NCBI GenBank assembly: GCA_002529455.1
Contig: NYMS01000038.1
Location: 1-64,000 of the forward strand
DNA from: Glycomyces fuscus
GTDB lineage: Bacteria > Actinomycetota > Actinomycetes > Streptosporangiales > Streptosporangiaceae
DNA length: 64,000 nucleotides
Reading direction: 5' to 3'
Below the pieces are notes generated by a model. The model saw only the letters and a list, made by a program, of their open reading frames with translations, ran no database searches and was not told where the DNA came from. Position numbers and translations under genes: made by a program. Each line of letters starts with the position of its first letter. The stretch's first letter is position 1. Shown piece by piece: positions 1 to 7,748 of this stretch.

Positions 1-948
1 CAGGCCCGCGCGCTGCGCCAGGGCGTGGAGCTGGTCGTGGCCACCCCGGGCCGCCTGCGCGACCTGATGGAGCGCGGCGACTGCGTCCTGGACCAGGTGG
101 ACGTCACCGTCCTGGACGAGGCCGACCAGATGACCGACATGGGCTTCATGCCGCAGGTCACCGCGATTCTCCAGCAGATTCCGGCCGACGGCCGACGCAT
201 GCTGTTCTCGGCCACCCTGGACCGCAACGTCGACACGCTGGTGCGCCGGTTCCTGAACGACCCGGTGGTCCACTCGGTCGACCTGTCCGAGGGCGCGGTC
301 TCCACCATGGAGCACCACGTCATGCACGTGTCGCACGCCGACAAGCAGGACGTCGTGACCCGGATCGCGGCACGCGACGGCCAGGTCATCATGTTCCTGG
401 ACACCAAGCACGCCGTGGACCGGATGGCCGAGCACCTGCTGGCCAACGGGGTCCTCGCCGCGCCCCTGCACGGCGGGCGGTCCCAGCCCCAGCGCACCCG
501 CACCCTCAAGCAGTTCAAGGAGGGCACGGTGACCGCGCTGGTGGCCACCAACGTGGCCGCGCGCGGTATCCACGTGGACGGGCTGGACCTGGTGGTCAAC
601 ATCGACCCGCCCACGGACCACAAGGACTACCTGCACCGGGGCGGGCGCACCGCACGGGCGGGTGAGACGGGCAGCGTGGTCACGCTCGTGCTGCCCAACG
701 AGCGCCGGGACATGGTCAGGCTGATGCAGCGGGCCCGCATCGACGCGCAGATCGCCCAGGTGAGCGCCGACGACCCCGAGCTGGCCCGCGTGACCGGGGC
801 CCGGACACCCACGGGTGTCCCGGTGGTCCTGCCCAGCGGCCCGCGCCAGGAGGAGCGTCGTCAGGGCGGCCGCGGCTACGCACCGCGCGGTGGCTCGGCC
901 TCGCGCGGCGGTTCCTCGCGCCGCCGCGGTCCCCGCCGCCCGGCCTAG
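1..948 (+). CDS. DEAD-box RNA helicase, 3' part (5' end outside window)
   Basis: ATP-dependent RNA helicase that unwinds structured RNA in the cytoplasm. The frame is open from base 1, so the N-terminal Q motif and Walker A lie upstream of the window. Visible in order are the ATPGR motif, the VLDEAD box, the SAT motif (FSATL), then the second RecA domain with the VATNVAARGIHV segment and the HRGGRTARAG arginine-finger motif. The last 40 or so residues are rich in Arg and Gly (RGG-type tail), typical of RNA-binding extensions in actinobacterial RhlE/DeaD relatives. It ends at a TAG just before a strong hairpin shared with the convergent gene. Paralogue identity cannot be fixed without the N-terminus. 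Confidence 0.95.
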   Translation, partial: QARALRQGVELVVATPGRLRDLMERGDCVLDQVDVTVLDEADQMTDMGFMPQVTAILQQIPADGRRMLFSATLDRNVDTLVRRFLNDPVVHSVDLSEGAVSTMEHHVMHVSHADKQDVVTRIAARDGQVIMFLDTKHAVDRMAEHLLANGVLAAPLHGGRSQPQRTRTLKQFKEGTVTALVATNVAARGIHVDGLDLVVNIDPPTDHKDYLHRGGRTARAGETGSVVTLVLPNERRDMVRLMQRARIDAQIAQVSADDPELARVTGARTPTGVPVVLPSGPRQEERRQGGRGYAPRGGSASRGGSSRRRGPRRPA

Positions 949-1109
949 GGACCGCTCCCCTGCGCCGGTCTCCGGTGCCCGGCCCGGGCTCGCCCCGTGC
1001 GTCGGCGCCCGGGAGACCGGCCCGGGTCGTGTTCCGTGGGCCCGCTCCTCGGGCCCCGTCCGGACCCCGCCGTCCGGTTCCCGTGAGTCCGCGGGGCCGT
1101 GACCGGCCC

Positions 1110-1153
1110 ACCGTGTGCCCGGCCGTGGACATCCCGGCCGGGCACACGGTTTT
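1110..1153. terminator. Bidirectional terminator
   Basis: A perfect 15-bp inverted repeat (1110-1124 with 1136-1150) encloses an 11-base loop and is followed on the + strand by GGTTTT. It lies between the ends of the convergent helicase and FGE-like genes, so it can stop transcription from both sides. Confidence 0.85.
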
Positions 1154-1157
1154 CGGC

Positions 1158-1934
1158 TCACACCGACCGGGCGAGCCGGAACCCCAGGTCGTCGACGCGC
1201 AGGGTCGGGTGGCTCTTGCGGCGGCACGACGCCCGGCAACCCCGGGGGTGGTCGTTCCACCCTCCGCCGCGGAACACGCGGTAGGGGCCGTAGACCGCGG
1301 GGTCGTAGAGGTCCCAGCACCACTCCCACGCGTTGCCGATCATGTCGTACAGCCCCCAGGCGTTGGGCGTCCGCGTCGCGACGTCACGCGCCCCGCCGCC
1401 CGAGTTCGCCCGGTACCAGCCGATATCGTCCAGCTCGCCGTAGCGGACGCCGGTGTCCCCCGCCCGGCACGCGTACTCCCACTCCGCCTCGGACGGCAGG
1501 CGGTAGCCCCCGGCCCTCCAGTCGCAGGCCACGTCCAGCCCGTCGGGGTCGTCGCCGCCCGAGTAGCAGGGCCGGAGCCCCTCCGCCCGCGAGAGCAGGT
1601 TGCAGAACCGGACGGCGTCCAGCCAGGAGACCTCGGTCACCGGCGTCCTCGGCCCCGCCCCGCCGGCGGAACCCGTGGTGGCCACGGAGCCCGCCGCGCC
1701 CGCAGGCGCTCGGCGGCCCCCACCCGTCCCGCTGGCCCCCGCCCCCTCGGAGGGCCCGCCCAGGACGGCGGCGTACAGCTCGCGGGTCACCGGACACGCC
1801 GCCAGCCGGAAGGCGCCGACCTCGGCCCTCCAGTCCGTCATCGTCCCCTCGTCCCGCAGGACGATCCCTCCGGCGGGGATCTCGATCATGTGCTCCGCGA
1901 ACGCGCGGTACGGGGCGGATCCAGGACTCGTCAC
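1158..1934 (-). CDS. Formylglycine-generating-enzyme (SUMF1/DUF323) family protein
   Basis: A 258-residue protein of the FGE-sulfatase fold. Signature stretches are GYRLPSEAEWEYACRAG, WGLYDMIGNAWEWCWDLYD and the RGGGW ... LGFRLARSV end. I chose the GTG at 1934 because GGAAGGAG lies just upstream; a longer frame has no RBS. In true FGE the segment after RGG(S/G) carries two copper-binding cysteines; here the first position reads as Asp and only a later Cys pair (GCRASC) remains. It may therefore be a non-FGE member of the family, such as a sulfoxide-synthase-like or binding protein, rather than a sulfatase maturase. It lies downstream of the acyl-CoA oxidase gene on the same strand but behind a strong stem-loop, so it is probably only partly co-transcribed. 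Confidence 0.8.
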   Translation of the reverse strand: MTSPGSAPYRAFAEHMIEIPAGGIVLRDEGTMTDWRAEVGAFRLAACPVTRELYAAVLGGPSEGAGASGTGGGRRAPAGAAGSVATTGSAGGAGPRTPVTEVSWLDAVRFCNLLSRAEGLRPCYSGGDDPDGLDVACDWRAGGYRLPSEAEWEYACRAGDTGVRYGELDDIGWYRANSGGGARDVATRTPNAWGLYDMIGNAWEWCWDLYDPAVYGPYRVFRGGGWNDHPRGCRASCRRKSHPTLRVDDLGFRLARSV

Positions 1935-2004
1935 GCGCTCCTTCCTACACGACCGCCGTGCGCCGGCGGCCACCGGGCACGTGCGTGGGTGGGCCTCTCC
2001 GGCC

Positions 2005-2050
2005 CGGCCCCCGGTCCGGGCCCCCGGCCCGGCCCTCCGGACCGGGGCCG
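2005..2050. terminator. GC-rich stem-loop after the acyl-CoA oxidase gene
   Basis: Bases 2005-2019 pair with 2037-2050 (one bulge) around an approximately 17-base GC-rich loop. It sits in the 151-bp gap between the acyl-CoA oxidase stop and the FGE-like start. No T-run follows on the minus strand, so it may be a terminator or an RNA-stabilising hairpin. Confidence 0.55.
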
Positions 2051-2085
2051 AGGGCGTGCGGGCCCCGCCGGGCGGGGCGGGGCCG

Positions 2086-3927
2086 TCACGGACCGCCCGC
2101 GCCCAGCCGGCGGGGGTAGTCGGGAAAGGCGATCGGCGCTCCGATCCGGTCGAAGGGCAGGTCGAGCGCGTCCACGAGCGCCTCCGCGTCGACCTCGTCG
2201 AGCAGGGAGCGTCGCAGGTCGAGCATGACGAGGTGCTCCTCCCGGGTGAGGCTGCCGTGGGCCAGGTGCTCGGCCGCCCGGTCGCCGACGGCCTCCAGCG
2301 CCCACAGCCCGAACAGGGGTGAGACGAGGTCCCCGGCGGGTGTCCCGGCGAGCGGGGCCACGGCCTCCTCGAAGGACTCGAAGGCCACCCGCCGCGAGTG
2401 CGCGGAGGCGAGCGCGAGCAGCAGCCACAGGTTCCCGTCCCACCGCCGCGGGGACGCGGCCGCCCCGGCTCCTCCGCCGAGGACGGAGCGGGCGTGCGCG
2501 CGCAGGCGCCGTTCGTCCTCGCCGAACAGGTACGACCACATCCGGGGGTCCCCCGGCGAGCGGCCCGGGGGAGGCTCCGGGCGGGGGCGGTCCCCGTCCT
2601 CCTCCAGGACCAGGGCGCGCCCCACGTCCAGGAGGATGAGCCGGTTCTCCCCGCCCGCGCTGTTGTAGACGTGGGCGAGGGCCTCGTAGGAGGGGATCCT
2701 GTTGGCGGCCAGGGTGCCCTGCGCGCCGCAGCGCCGCCGGGACTCGGCGCAGGCCCTCTCCGCCGCCTCGGTGGCCGCGGTCTTGGCCAGGGACAGCTCC
2801 CGGCTCACCGAGGCCCAGGGGGTCCAGGCCGACGCGGCGCCCCCTGGTCCGCCGCTCCCGCCCTCGCCGCCCTCCCCTCCGCCCCGGTGCGAACGCCTCC
2901 GGGCGCCGCGGACCAGGAAGGTGGTGGCGTAGGCGGCGGCGAGCGCGCCGTACACGGACTCCTGCTGGATCCCGTAGCCGATGACGGGCACCTCCCCGGC
3001 GTGCGCGCTCACCGTGACCCGGTTGCGCGAGTACCGGTAGGCGATGCCGGCGGTCGCCCGGGTCACGGCCGCCAGGGCCGTGGCTCCGGCGGCCGAGGCC
3101 GCGGAGGAGACCGCCAGCGAACGCGTGAGCCGTCCGCTCGCGTGCGAGGGCGGCTCCTCGAAGAGCCCCTGCGGGGAGATCCCGGCGCTGTCCCGCAGCC
3201 AGCGGCCGAAGGGTACGGGCGCGTCCCGGAAGGAGACCAGGCAGTGGTCCAGGGGGGAGACGCCGCTGTGGGGCAGGCGCGTCACCTCCACACCGGGGCG
3301 GGGCCCGTGCTCGTCGCTGAGGTCCACCAGGAACGGGAAGACCCCGTGCCGGCCCCCGGCGGTGCACAGCTGTGCGTACACCAGGCCCGTCTGCGCGATC
3401 CCGCCGGTCCCGACCGTGCCCATGAACTTGGCGTCCTCCGGCGCGGGGGTCGTGAGCCTGAAGCCGGGCAGGTCCGGGTCGTACTCGGCCCGGGTGCGCA
3501 CGGAGACGTGGCTGCCGCCGCGCCCGACCTCGGTGATCAGGACGCTGCCGACCGCGGAGAGGCCGTCGAGCCGGTCGACGGCCTCACGCAGGCCGGGGTT
3601 GTCGTCGCCGAGGGTCAGGGCGGCGTTGAGGCACACCTCGTAGTGCACCATCGCCCGGAGGAAGAGGGAGGGGTCGACCACCGCGGCGTGCCCGAGCACG
3701 TCGAGGAGCCGTTCGGGCGAGCGCAGGGCCCGCCTGCCCCCTCCGAGGCGGCCGTTGAGGACGCGCAGGCGTTCGTAGGTGAGGCGGTGGAACTCCTCGG
3801 GGGAGGAGAAGTCGGCCGGTGCGAAGACCGGGTGGTCGAACAGGGCGGTGGTCTCCGCCCCGCCGCGGGGCGTGCCGTGCAGGAGCGCGCGGAGCCGGTC
3901 ACGCGCCCCGGTGGTCGTCGGTGGCAT
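2086..3927 (-). CDS. Acyl-CoA oxidase/dehydrogenase family protein
   Basis: A 613-residue flavoprotein of the peroxisomal-type acyl-CoA oxidase family, predicted to introduce an α,β double bond in an acyl-CoA using FAD. The family-like core GTGGIAQTGLVYAQL, the substrate/FAD loop ITEVGRGG and the VSFRDAPVPFGRWL strand are visible. The middle has a glycine-rich low-complexity insert (residues about 345-365). The C-terminal half is helical with RIPSYEALAHVYNSAGG and an EENRLIL-like helix. Length fits ACOX (600-650) rather than bacterial ACADs (about 380). It follows the AfsA-like gene by 12 bp. In avenolide biosynthesis and some γ-butyrolactone clusters an acyl-CoA oxidase acts with AfsA-type genes, which makes hormone synthesis the best guess over fatty-acid catabolism. 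Confidence 0.85.
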   Translation of the reverse strand: MPPTTTGARDRLRALLHGTPRGGAETTALFDHPVFAPADFSSPEEFHRLTYERLRVLNGRLGGGRRALRSPERLLDVLGHAAVVDPSLFLRAMVHYEVCLNAALTLGDDNPGLREAVDRLDGLSAVGSVLITEVGRGGSHVSVRTRAEYDPDLPGFRLTTPAPEDAKFMGTVGTGGIAQTGLVYAQLCTAGGRHGVFPFLVDLSDEHGPRPGVEVTRLPHSGVSPLDHCLVSFRDAPVPFGRWLRDSAGISPQGLFEEPPSHASGRLTRSLAVSSAASAAGATALAAVTRATAGIAYRYSRNRVTVSAHAGEVPVIGYGIQQESVYGALAAAYATTFLVRGARRRSHRGGGEGGEGGSGGPGGAASAWTPWASVSRELSLAKTAATEAAERACAESRRRCGAQGTLAANRIPSYEALAHVYNSAGGENRLILLDVGRALVLEEDGDRPRPEPPPGRSPGDPRMWSYLFGEDERRLRAHARSVLGGGAGAAASPRRWDGNLWLLLALASAHSRRVAFESFEEAVAPLAGTPAGDLVSPLFGLWALEAVGDRAAEHLAHGSLTREEHLVMLDLRRSLLDEVDAEALVDALDLPFDRIGAPIAFPDYPRRLGAGGP

Positions 3928-3939
3928 GTGCCCTCCTCC

Positions 3940-4683
3940 TCAGGCGGACGCCGTCCGGCTCTCGCCGTGGGCGCTTGCGATCACTGTCCGTGCCTGCTTC
4001 TGCTCTATGCGGTGGATGCCGGGAGGGTCGAAGGCGTGGAAGGAGAAGCGCCCCGTGGCGGCGACGTGCTCCCGTTGCAGGTAGGAGACCTCCGCGCGCA
4101 GCAGCCGCCGGTCCTCGGAGACCGAGCCTCCTGGGACGAGGGTGACGCGGACCGTGACCGGCAGCCAGAACAGGAACCGCTCGAAGTCGAACGCGCAGCC
4201 GTGCATGACCGGGTACGGGGGGAGCCGCCCCTCCCCGGCCGGGTACAGCGCCCGGGTGGCCCAGGTCGTGGCCTGGATGCCCGCCTCGATGAGCAGCATG
4301 CCCGGCAGGTGCTGCCGCTCGGCGGTGTGGTCGTGCATGATCTCGTTGCCGTCGGAGACCACCAGGTCGCACTCGACCGTGTGGCCGCTCACCCGGGGCC
4401 GGGCGATGACCACGTTCTCCTGGATGGTCTTGAGCACCTCGGCGCGCGGGAGCGGCGGGGGAGGAGGGGCGTCGAGGAACACGGTCCGCGACCGCCCCGC
4501 CTGCGCGACGACCTGTTCCAGGTACTCCCAGTCCCGGGGGCCGACGCCGAGGGAGGGGAGCAGGTAGCCCTCGCTCAGCTCGCCGGTGCGGAGCGCGTGG
4601 AGGACCTCCCGGTAGGTCCGGATCTCGGGGTGGAGCCGGGGTGTGGGGAAGCCGTCGCCGACGACCCAGAGCCGTTCATTCAT
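3940..4683 (-). CDS. AfsA-type hotdog protein (γ-butyrolactone synthase-like)
   Basis: A 247-residue protein with one recognisable A-factor-biosynthesis hotdog domain. Residues 84-140 contain the strand EVLKTIQENVVIA, a short HDH segment (117-119) and the helix QHLPGMLLIEAGIQATTW, matching the DH-PGMLLLEA-RQA signature of AfsA/ScbA proteins. AfsA condenses a β-ketoacyl thioester with a glycerol-derived alcohol in γ-butyrolactone hormone synthesis. Canonical AfsA proteins are about 300 residues with two tandem hotdog repeats; here only the second repeat is obvious, so the enzyme is divergent or has a FabA/Z-like dehydratase role. Its ATG overlaps the end of the upstream SDR gene by 8 bp, showing operon membership. 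Confidence 0.75.
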   Translation of the reverse strand: MNERLWVVGDGFPTPRLHPEIRTYREVLHALRTGELSEGYLLPSLGVGPRDWEYLEQVVAQAGRSRTVFLDAPPPPPLPRAEVLKTIQENVVIARPRVSGHTVECDLVVSDGNEIMHDHTAERQHLPGMLLIEAGIQATTWATRALYPAGEGRLPPYPVMHGCAFDFERFLFWLPVTVRVTLVPGGSVSEDRRLLRAEVSYLQREHVAATGRFSFHAFDPPGIHRIEQKQARTVIASAHGESRTASA

Positions 4684-5512
4684 GCGGGGCCTCCTGAGGG
4701 GGTGCGGGCTGGGGCATGGCGGGGAAGGCCGACAGGCCCCCGTCCACCGCCAGGTACTGGCCGGTGACGAAGGCCGCGGCCGGGGAGCACAGGAACACGG
4801 CGGGGCCGGTGACGTCCCCGACCCCTCCCCACCGGCGCATCGGCACGTTGGCGAGGGCGGCCCCGGCCATGGCCTCGGTCCCGTGGACGGGCCTGGTGAG
4901 CTGGGTGCGCACCCAGCCCGGGCACAGCGCGTTGACGCGTATCCCGTCCCCGGCCCACGCCACGGCCAGGGAGCGCGTGTAGGAGAGCAGGGCGCTCTTG
5001 ACCGCCCCGTAGGACTCCATGCCGGGAACGGCGACGAGCGCCGCCACGGAGGACATGAGCAGGACTCCGGCGCGCCCGGAGCGCCGCAGGTGGGGGTGGG
5101 CCGCGCGGCACAGCCGCACCGCCGCCAGCAGGTTGAGGTCCACGACCCCCCGCCACTCCTCGTCGGAGGTCTCGGTGAGGGGGCGCAGGACCATGCCCCC
5201 GTCGGCGCCGGTGTGGGGGCCGCCCGCGTTGTGCACGAGCAGGTCCAGTCCGCCCAGGGCCGCGGCGGTCGTGTCCACCGCGTCGGCGGCCGTCGAGGGT
5301 TCCCTCAGGTCGCCGGGTACGACCACGGCCTCGCGGCCGAGCCCGGTGATCTCGCGGGCCACCTCCTCCAGGGCCGGCCCGTTGCGCGCGCACAGTCCGA
5401 CGTGCGCCCCCGCCTCGGCCAGGGCGAGGGCGGTGGCCCGGCCGATGCCCTGGGAGGCACCGGTGACCAGCGCCCTGGCGCCGTCGAGGCGGAACTCCTC
5501 CGTGACGCTCAT
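4676..5512 (-). CDS. Short-chain dehydrogenase/reductase (3-ketoacyl reductase type)
   Basis: A 278-residue classical SDR. The NADP-binding TGASQGIG motif is at residues 17-24, HNAGG at 94-98, the catalytic Ser at 154/155, and Tyr168 and Lys172 in YGAVK; the C-terminal AVDGGLS motif is present. The start is fixed by an ATGA overlap with the upstream ketosynthase stop, so the two are translationally coupled. In this operon it probably reduces the β-keto group or butenolide made by the neighbouring enzymes. FabG-like specificity is inferred. Confidence 0.9.
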   Translation of the reverse strand: MSVTEEFRLDGARALVTGASQGIGRATALALAEAGAHVGLCARNGPALEEVAREITGLGREAVVVPGDLREPSTAADAVDTTAAALGGLDLLVHNAGGPHTGADGGMVLRPLTETSDEEWRGVVDLNLLAAVRLCRAAHPHLRRSGRAGVLLMSSVAALVAVPGMESYGAVKSALLSYTRSLAVAWAGDGIRVNALCPGWVRTQLTRPVHGTEAMAGAALANVPMRRWGGVGDVTGPAVFLCSPAAAFVTGQYLAVDGGLSAFPAMPQPAPPQEAPHE

Positions 5513-6540
5513 GAGAGCTCTCCCCCGTCTTCGTCGCGGGTGCGGCCGCGTCCGGTTCCGGTCCAGGTCAGCAGGCCGCAGCCCCAGGTCATGCCGGCGC
5601 CGAAGGCCATGAGCAGGACGCGGTCCCCCTCCCGCAGGCGCCCGGTGGCCTCGGCGTGGGCGAGGCCGAACGGCACCGATCCGGCGCCGATGTTGCCCAC
5701 GCGGTCCCCGGTGATGAGGAGCCGCTCCGGGGGCACCCCCGCCTGGGCGCAGGCCCTGGCGAGCAGCAGCGGGTTCGGCTGGTGCGACACCACCAGGTCG
5801 ATGTCCCCCAGGGAGAGCGCGTGCTCCTCCAGGCACTCCCGGACCATGCGCGGCAGCACGTGGAGGGTGAACTCGCTGATGGCCCTGCCATCCATGCGGA
5901 TGGCGTGGCCCCCCGACGCGACCGTCTCCGGGGAGGCCGGGCGCCGGGTGCCCCCGGAGAAGACGCCGACCAGGTCGGCCCCCCAGCCGTCCGCTCCCAG
6001 CCGGAGGGGGGACAGCCCCTCCCCGCCGGGTCCCGCGGTCAGCACCGCGGCTCCGGCCCCGTCCGCGAAGAGGGAGGCCGTGGCCCGGTCGGCGGGGTCG
6101 ACGAAACGCGAGTACACCTCGGCTCCGACCACCAGGGCGGGCGGGGCTCCCGGCCGGGAGAGCAGCCAGCACCGCGCGACCTCGAGCGCGTAGAGGAAGC
6201 CGCTGCACGCGGCTCCCACGTCCATGGCGGCCGCGTCGCGGGCACCGATGCGGCTCTGGACCCGGCAGGCCACGGAGGGTCCGAGTTCGTCGGGCAGGGA
6301 CGTGGCGCTGACGATCAGCCCGATCTGGTCCGGCCGCAGTCCGGCGGAGGCCAGCGCGCGCTCGGACGCCCGCGCGGCCAGGTCCGAGGTCGCCTCGTCC
6401 GGGGCCGCGCGCCTGCGCGCCAGCACCCCCGTGCGTTGTCCTATCCATTCCGCGGAGACCCCCGCGTGTTCTGCGACCTGCTCGTTGGATACCTCTTCCG
6501 CGGGCAGGTATCCGCCTACTCCTGATATTCGAACGGGCAA
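5509..6540 (-). CDS. 3-oxoacyl-ACP synthase III (KAS III / FabH-like)
   Basis: A 343-residue thiolase-fold enzyme that condenses an acyl-CoA starter with malonyl-ACP. All three catalytic residues are visible: Cys112 in GAACSGFLYALE, His253 in VSHQPN and Asn283 in GNIGAGSVP. SHQPN with GNIGAG fits dedicated FabH homologues of secondary metabolism as well as housekeeping FabH. It is the first gene of the leftward operon KAS III-SDR-AfsA-acyl-CoA oxidase and is preceded by a long non-coding leader. No acyl-carrier-protein gene lies beside it, so it must use a carrier encoded elsewhere or a CoA substrate. Confidence 0.93.
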   Translation of the reverse strand: MPVRISGVGGYLPAEEVSNEQVAEHAGVSAEWIGQRTGVLARRRAAPDEATSDLAARASERALASAGLRPDQIGLIVSATSLPDELGPSVACRVQSRIGARDAAAMDVGAACSGFLYALEVARCWLLSRPGAPPALVVGAEVYSRFVDPADRATASLFADGAGAAVLTAGPGGEGLSPLRLGADGWGADLVGVFSGGTRRPASPETVASGGHAIRMDGRAISEFTLHVLPRMVRECLEEHALSLGDIDLVVSHQPNPLLLARACAQAGVPPERLLITGDRVGNIGAGSVPFGLAHAEATGRLREGDRVLLMAFGAGMTWGCGLLTWTGTGRGRTRDEDGGELS

Positions 6541-7108
6541 CAGGGCTCCAGGGTGCTGGGCGGGGAAAGCGGGGAGCGAAAAGAAGTGTTCCCGGGGGTG
6601 TCGGGGTAAAACTCTTTGTTTTCGCAGTTCATGAAGAAAGGGACGTTTCCTCTGGGGGGTGTTGTGAATCCACGGGTCGGGAGGTCAGTGGGGGTGGGGG
6701 TGTGCCCGAATTTCGGTCGCGCAGGGGAAAGCGCTTGTGGCTGTCCGTGATAACTTCGGGCGGGGGGAGGAGGAAATCCCTTCCAGGGACCTGGGGGATT
6801 CGCGTTCTGGTGGGTTTTTTACCGGCTTTGTGTGGGGTGGGGGATGCCCCGCTTTTTGGCTGTGGGGAAAACAGTTTTCGGCGGGCTCGTTTCGGGCTCC
6901 GGTGAAGGCGCCCGGATGCGGCGGAACCGTCATCGGACAACGCGCGTGCGGGGCGGCCGGAAACGGCCGGAAGCGGGCGCGCCCCGTAAGGCGCCGGGCA
7001 CCGCGGGACGGGGATCCGCCGCCCGGACCGCCCGCCCGTGTGCCGTTGCTCCGGAGGCCGGGCCGCCGCGCCGTGCCCGGACGGGTCCCGATCCGGAGCC
7101 GGACCGCC
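6541..7108. promoter_or_regulatory. Long intergenic promoter region of the KAS III operon
   Basis: This 568-bp gap has no convincing gene and is less GC-rich than its surroundings between about 6590 and 6880. It holds A/T-rich patches, including TAAAACTCTTTG near 6607 and an imperfect inverted repeat GAAAGGGACGTTTC near 6636, which could be operator or promoter elements for the leftward operon. A small + strand GGGG-ATG-CCCC hairpin with TTTTT occurs near 6845. No ArpA/ScbR-type receptor gene is adjacent. Confidence 0.4.
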
Positions 7109-7624
7109 CTACGCCGCCACCCAGCGCGGACCCCACGGCGGCGCGAGGTCGAACTCGGCCCAGATCACGCTGCCCCGCTCCCCACCCGGCCCTCCGGCCC
7201 GACGGGTCCCCCAGCGCGCGGAGAAGTGGTCGATGAGCACCAGCCTCTGCCCCAGCGCGACCTCGGGCCAGGCCTCGACCGCCTCCGGAGCCGACACGCA
7301 CGCCAGGGCGTCCGGAATCCACCGGTCCGCCACCGACAGCCGCAGGACGCGCCGCCCTCCGGGGTCGTGGCGCAGGACGAGCGTGCGCATCACCTCCGCC
7401 CCGTCCCCGTCGGGCAGGATGCGTCCCATGGTGTTGGCCAGCATCTCGCTGGCGCACAGCACCACGGCCGCGACCAGGTCCTCGTCGGCGCCCGAGATCC
7501 GCGACAGGTCGGCGCGCAGGTCGGCCCTGGCCCTGCGGATGGCGGCCATGCTCGCGGGGTAGCCGCGGCGCTTCCAGCGCCTGTCCAGGTCGATGGGTCG
7601 TCGGGGGCGTGGCAGGACGGTCAT
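7109..7624 (-). CDS. GHKL-type ATP-binding protein (anti-sigma-factor kinase-like)
   Basis: A 171-residue HATPase_c domain without a sensor region. The N box is CASEMLANTM, the D/G1 box LRLSVADRW, and the G2 region GQRLVLIDHFSARWG. Such stand-alone ATPases (RsbW/SpoIIAB-like) are abundant in actinomycetes and bind or phosphorylate regulatory partners. The ATG at 7624 has GAGGAGAAG upstream. It follows the methyltransferase gene by 124 bp on the same strand, so co-transcription is likely. No anti-anti-sigma or sigma gene is adjacent, so the partner is unknown. Confidence 0.82.
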   Translation of the reverse strand: MTVLPRPRRPIDLDRRWKRRGYPASMAAIRRARADLRADLSRISGADEDLVAAVVLCASEMLANTMGRILPDGDGAEVMRTLVLRHDPGGRRVLRLSVADRWIPDALACVSAPEAVEAWPEVALGQRLVLIDHFSARWGTRRAGGPGGERGSVIWAEFDLAPPWGPRWVAA

Positions 7625-7748
7625 CTGTCTTCTCCTCGGTCGTGGTGAGGGCCGCGCGGGGCGGTTCTCCTCGGGAGCGGTCCCGGCGGCCCGTCGGGTC
7701 CTCGTGTTCCTGGTGTCGCTCGTGTCCTGGGATCCCCGGCCCGCGGCG

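Noticed and set aside
2398..4767. 789-aa + strand frame over the acyl-CoA oxidase and AfsA genes
   Set aside because: Shadow of the leftward genes; Gly/Arg/Pro-rich, no domain, contradicts four coupled genes on the other strand.
6629..6940. 103-aa minus frame in the KAS III leader region
   Set aside because: No RBS, low-complexity basic composition, no recognisable domain.
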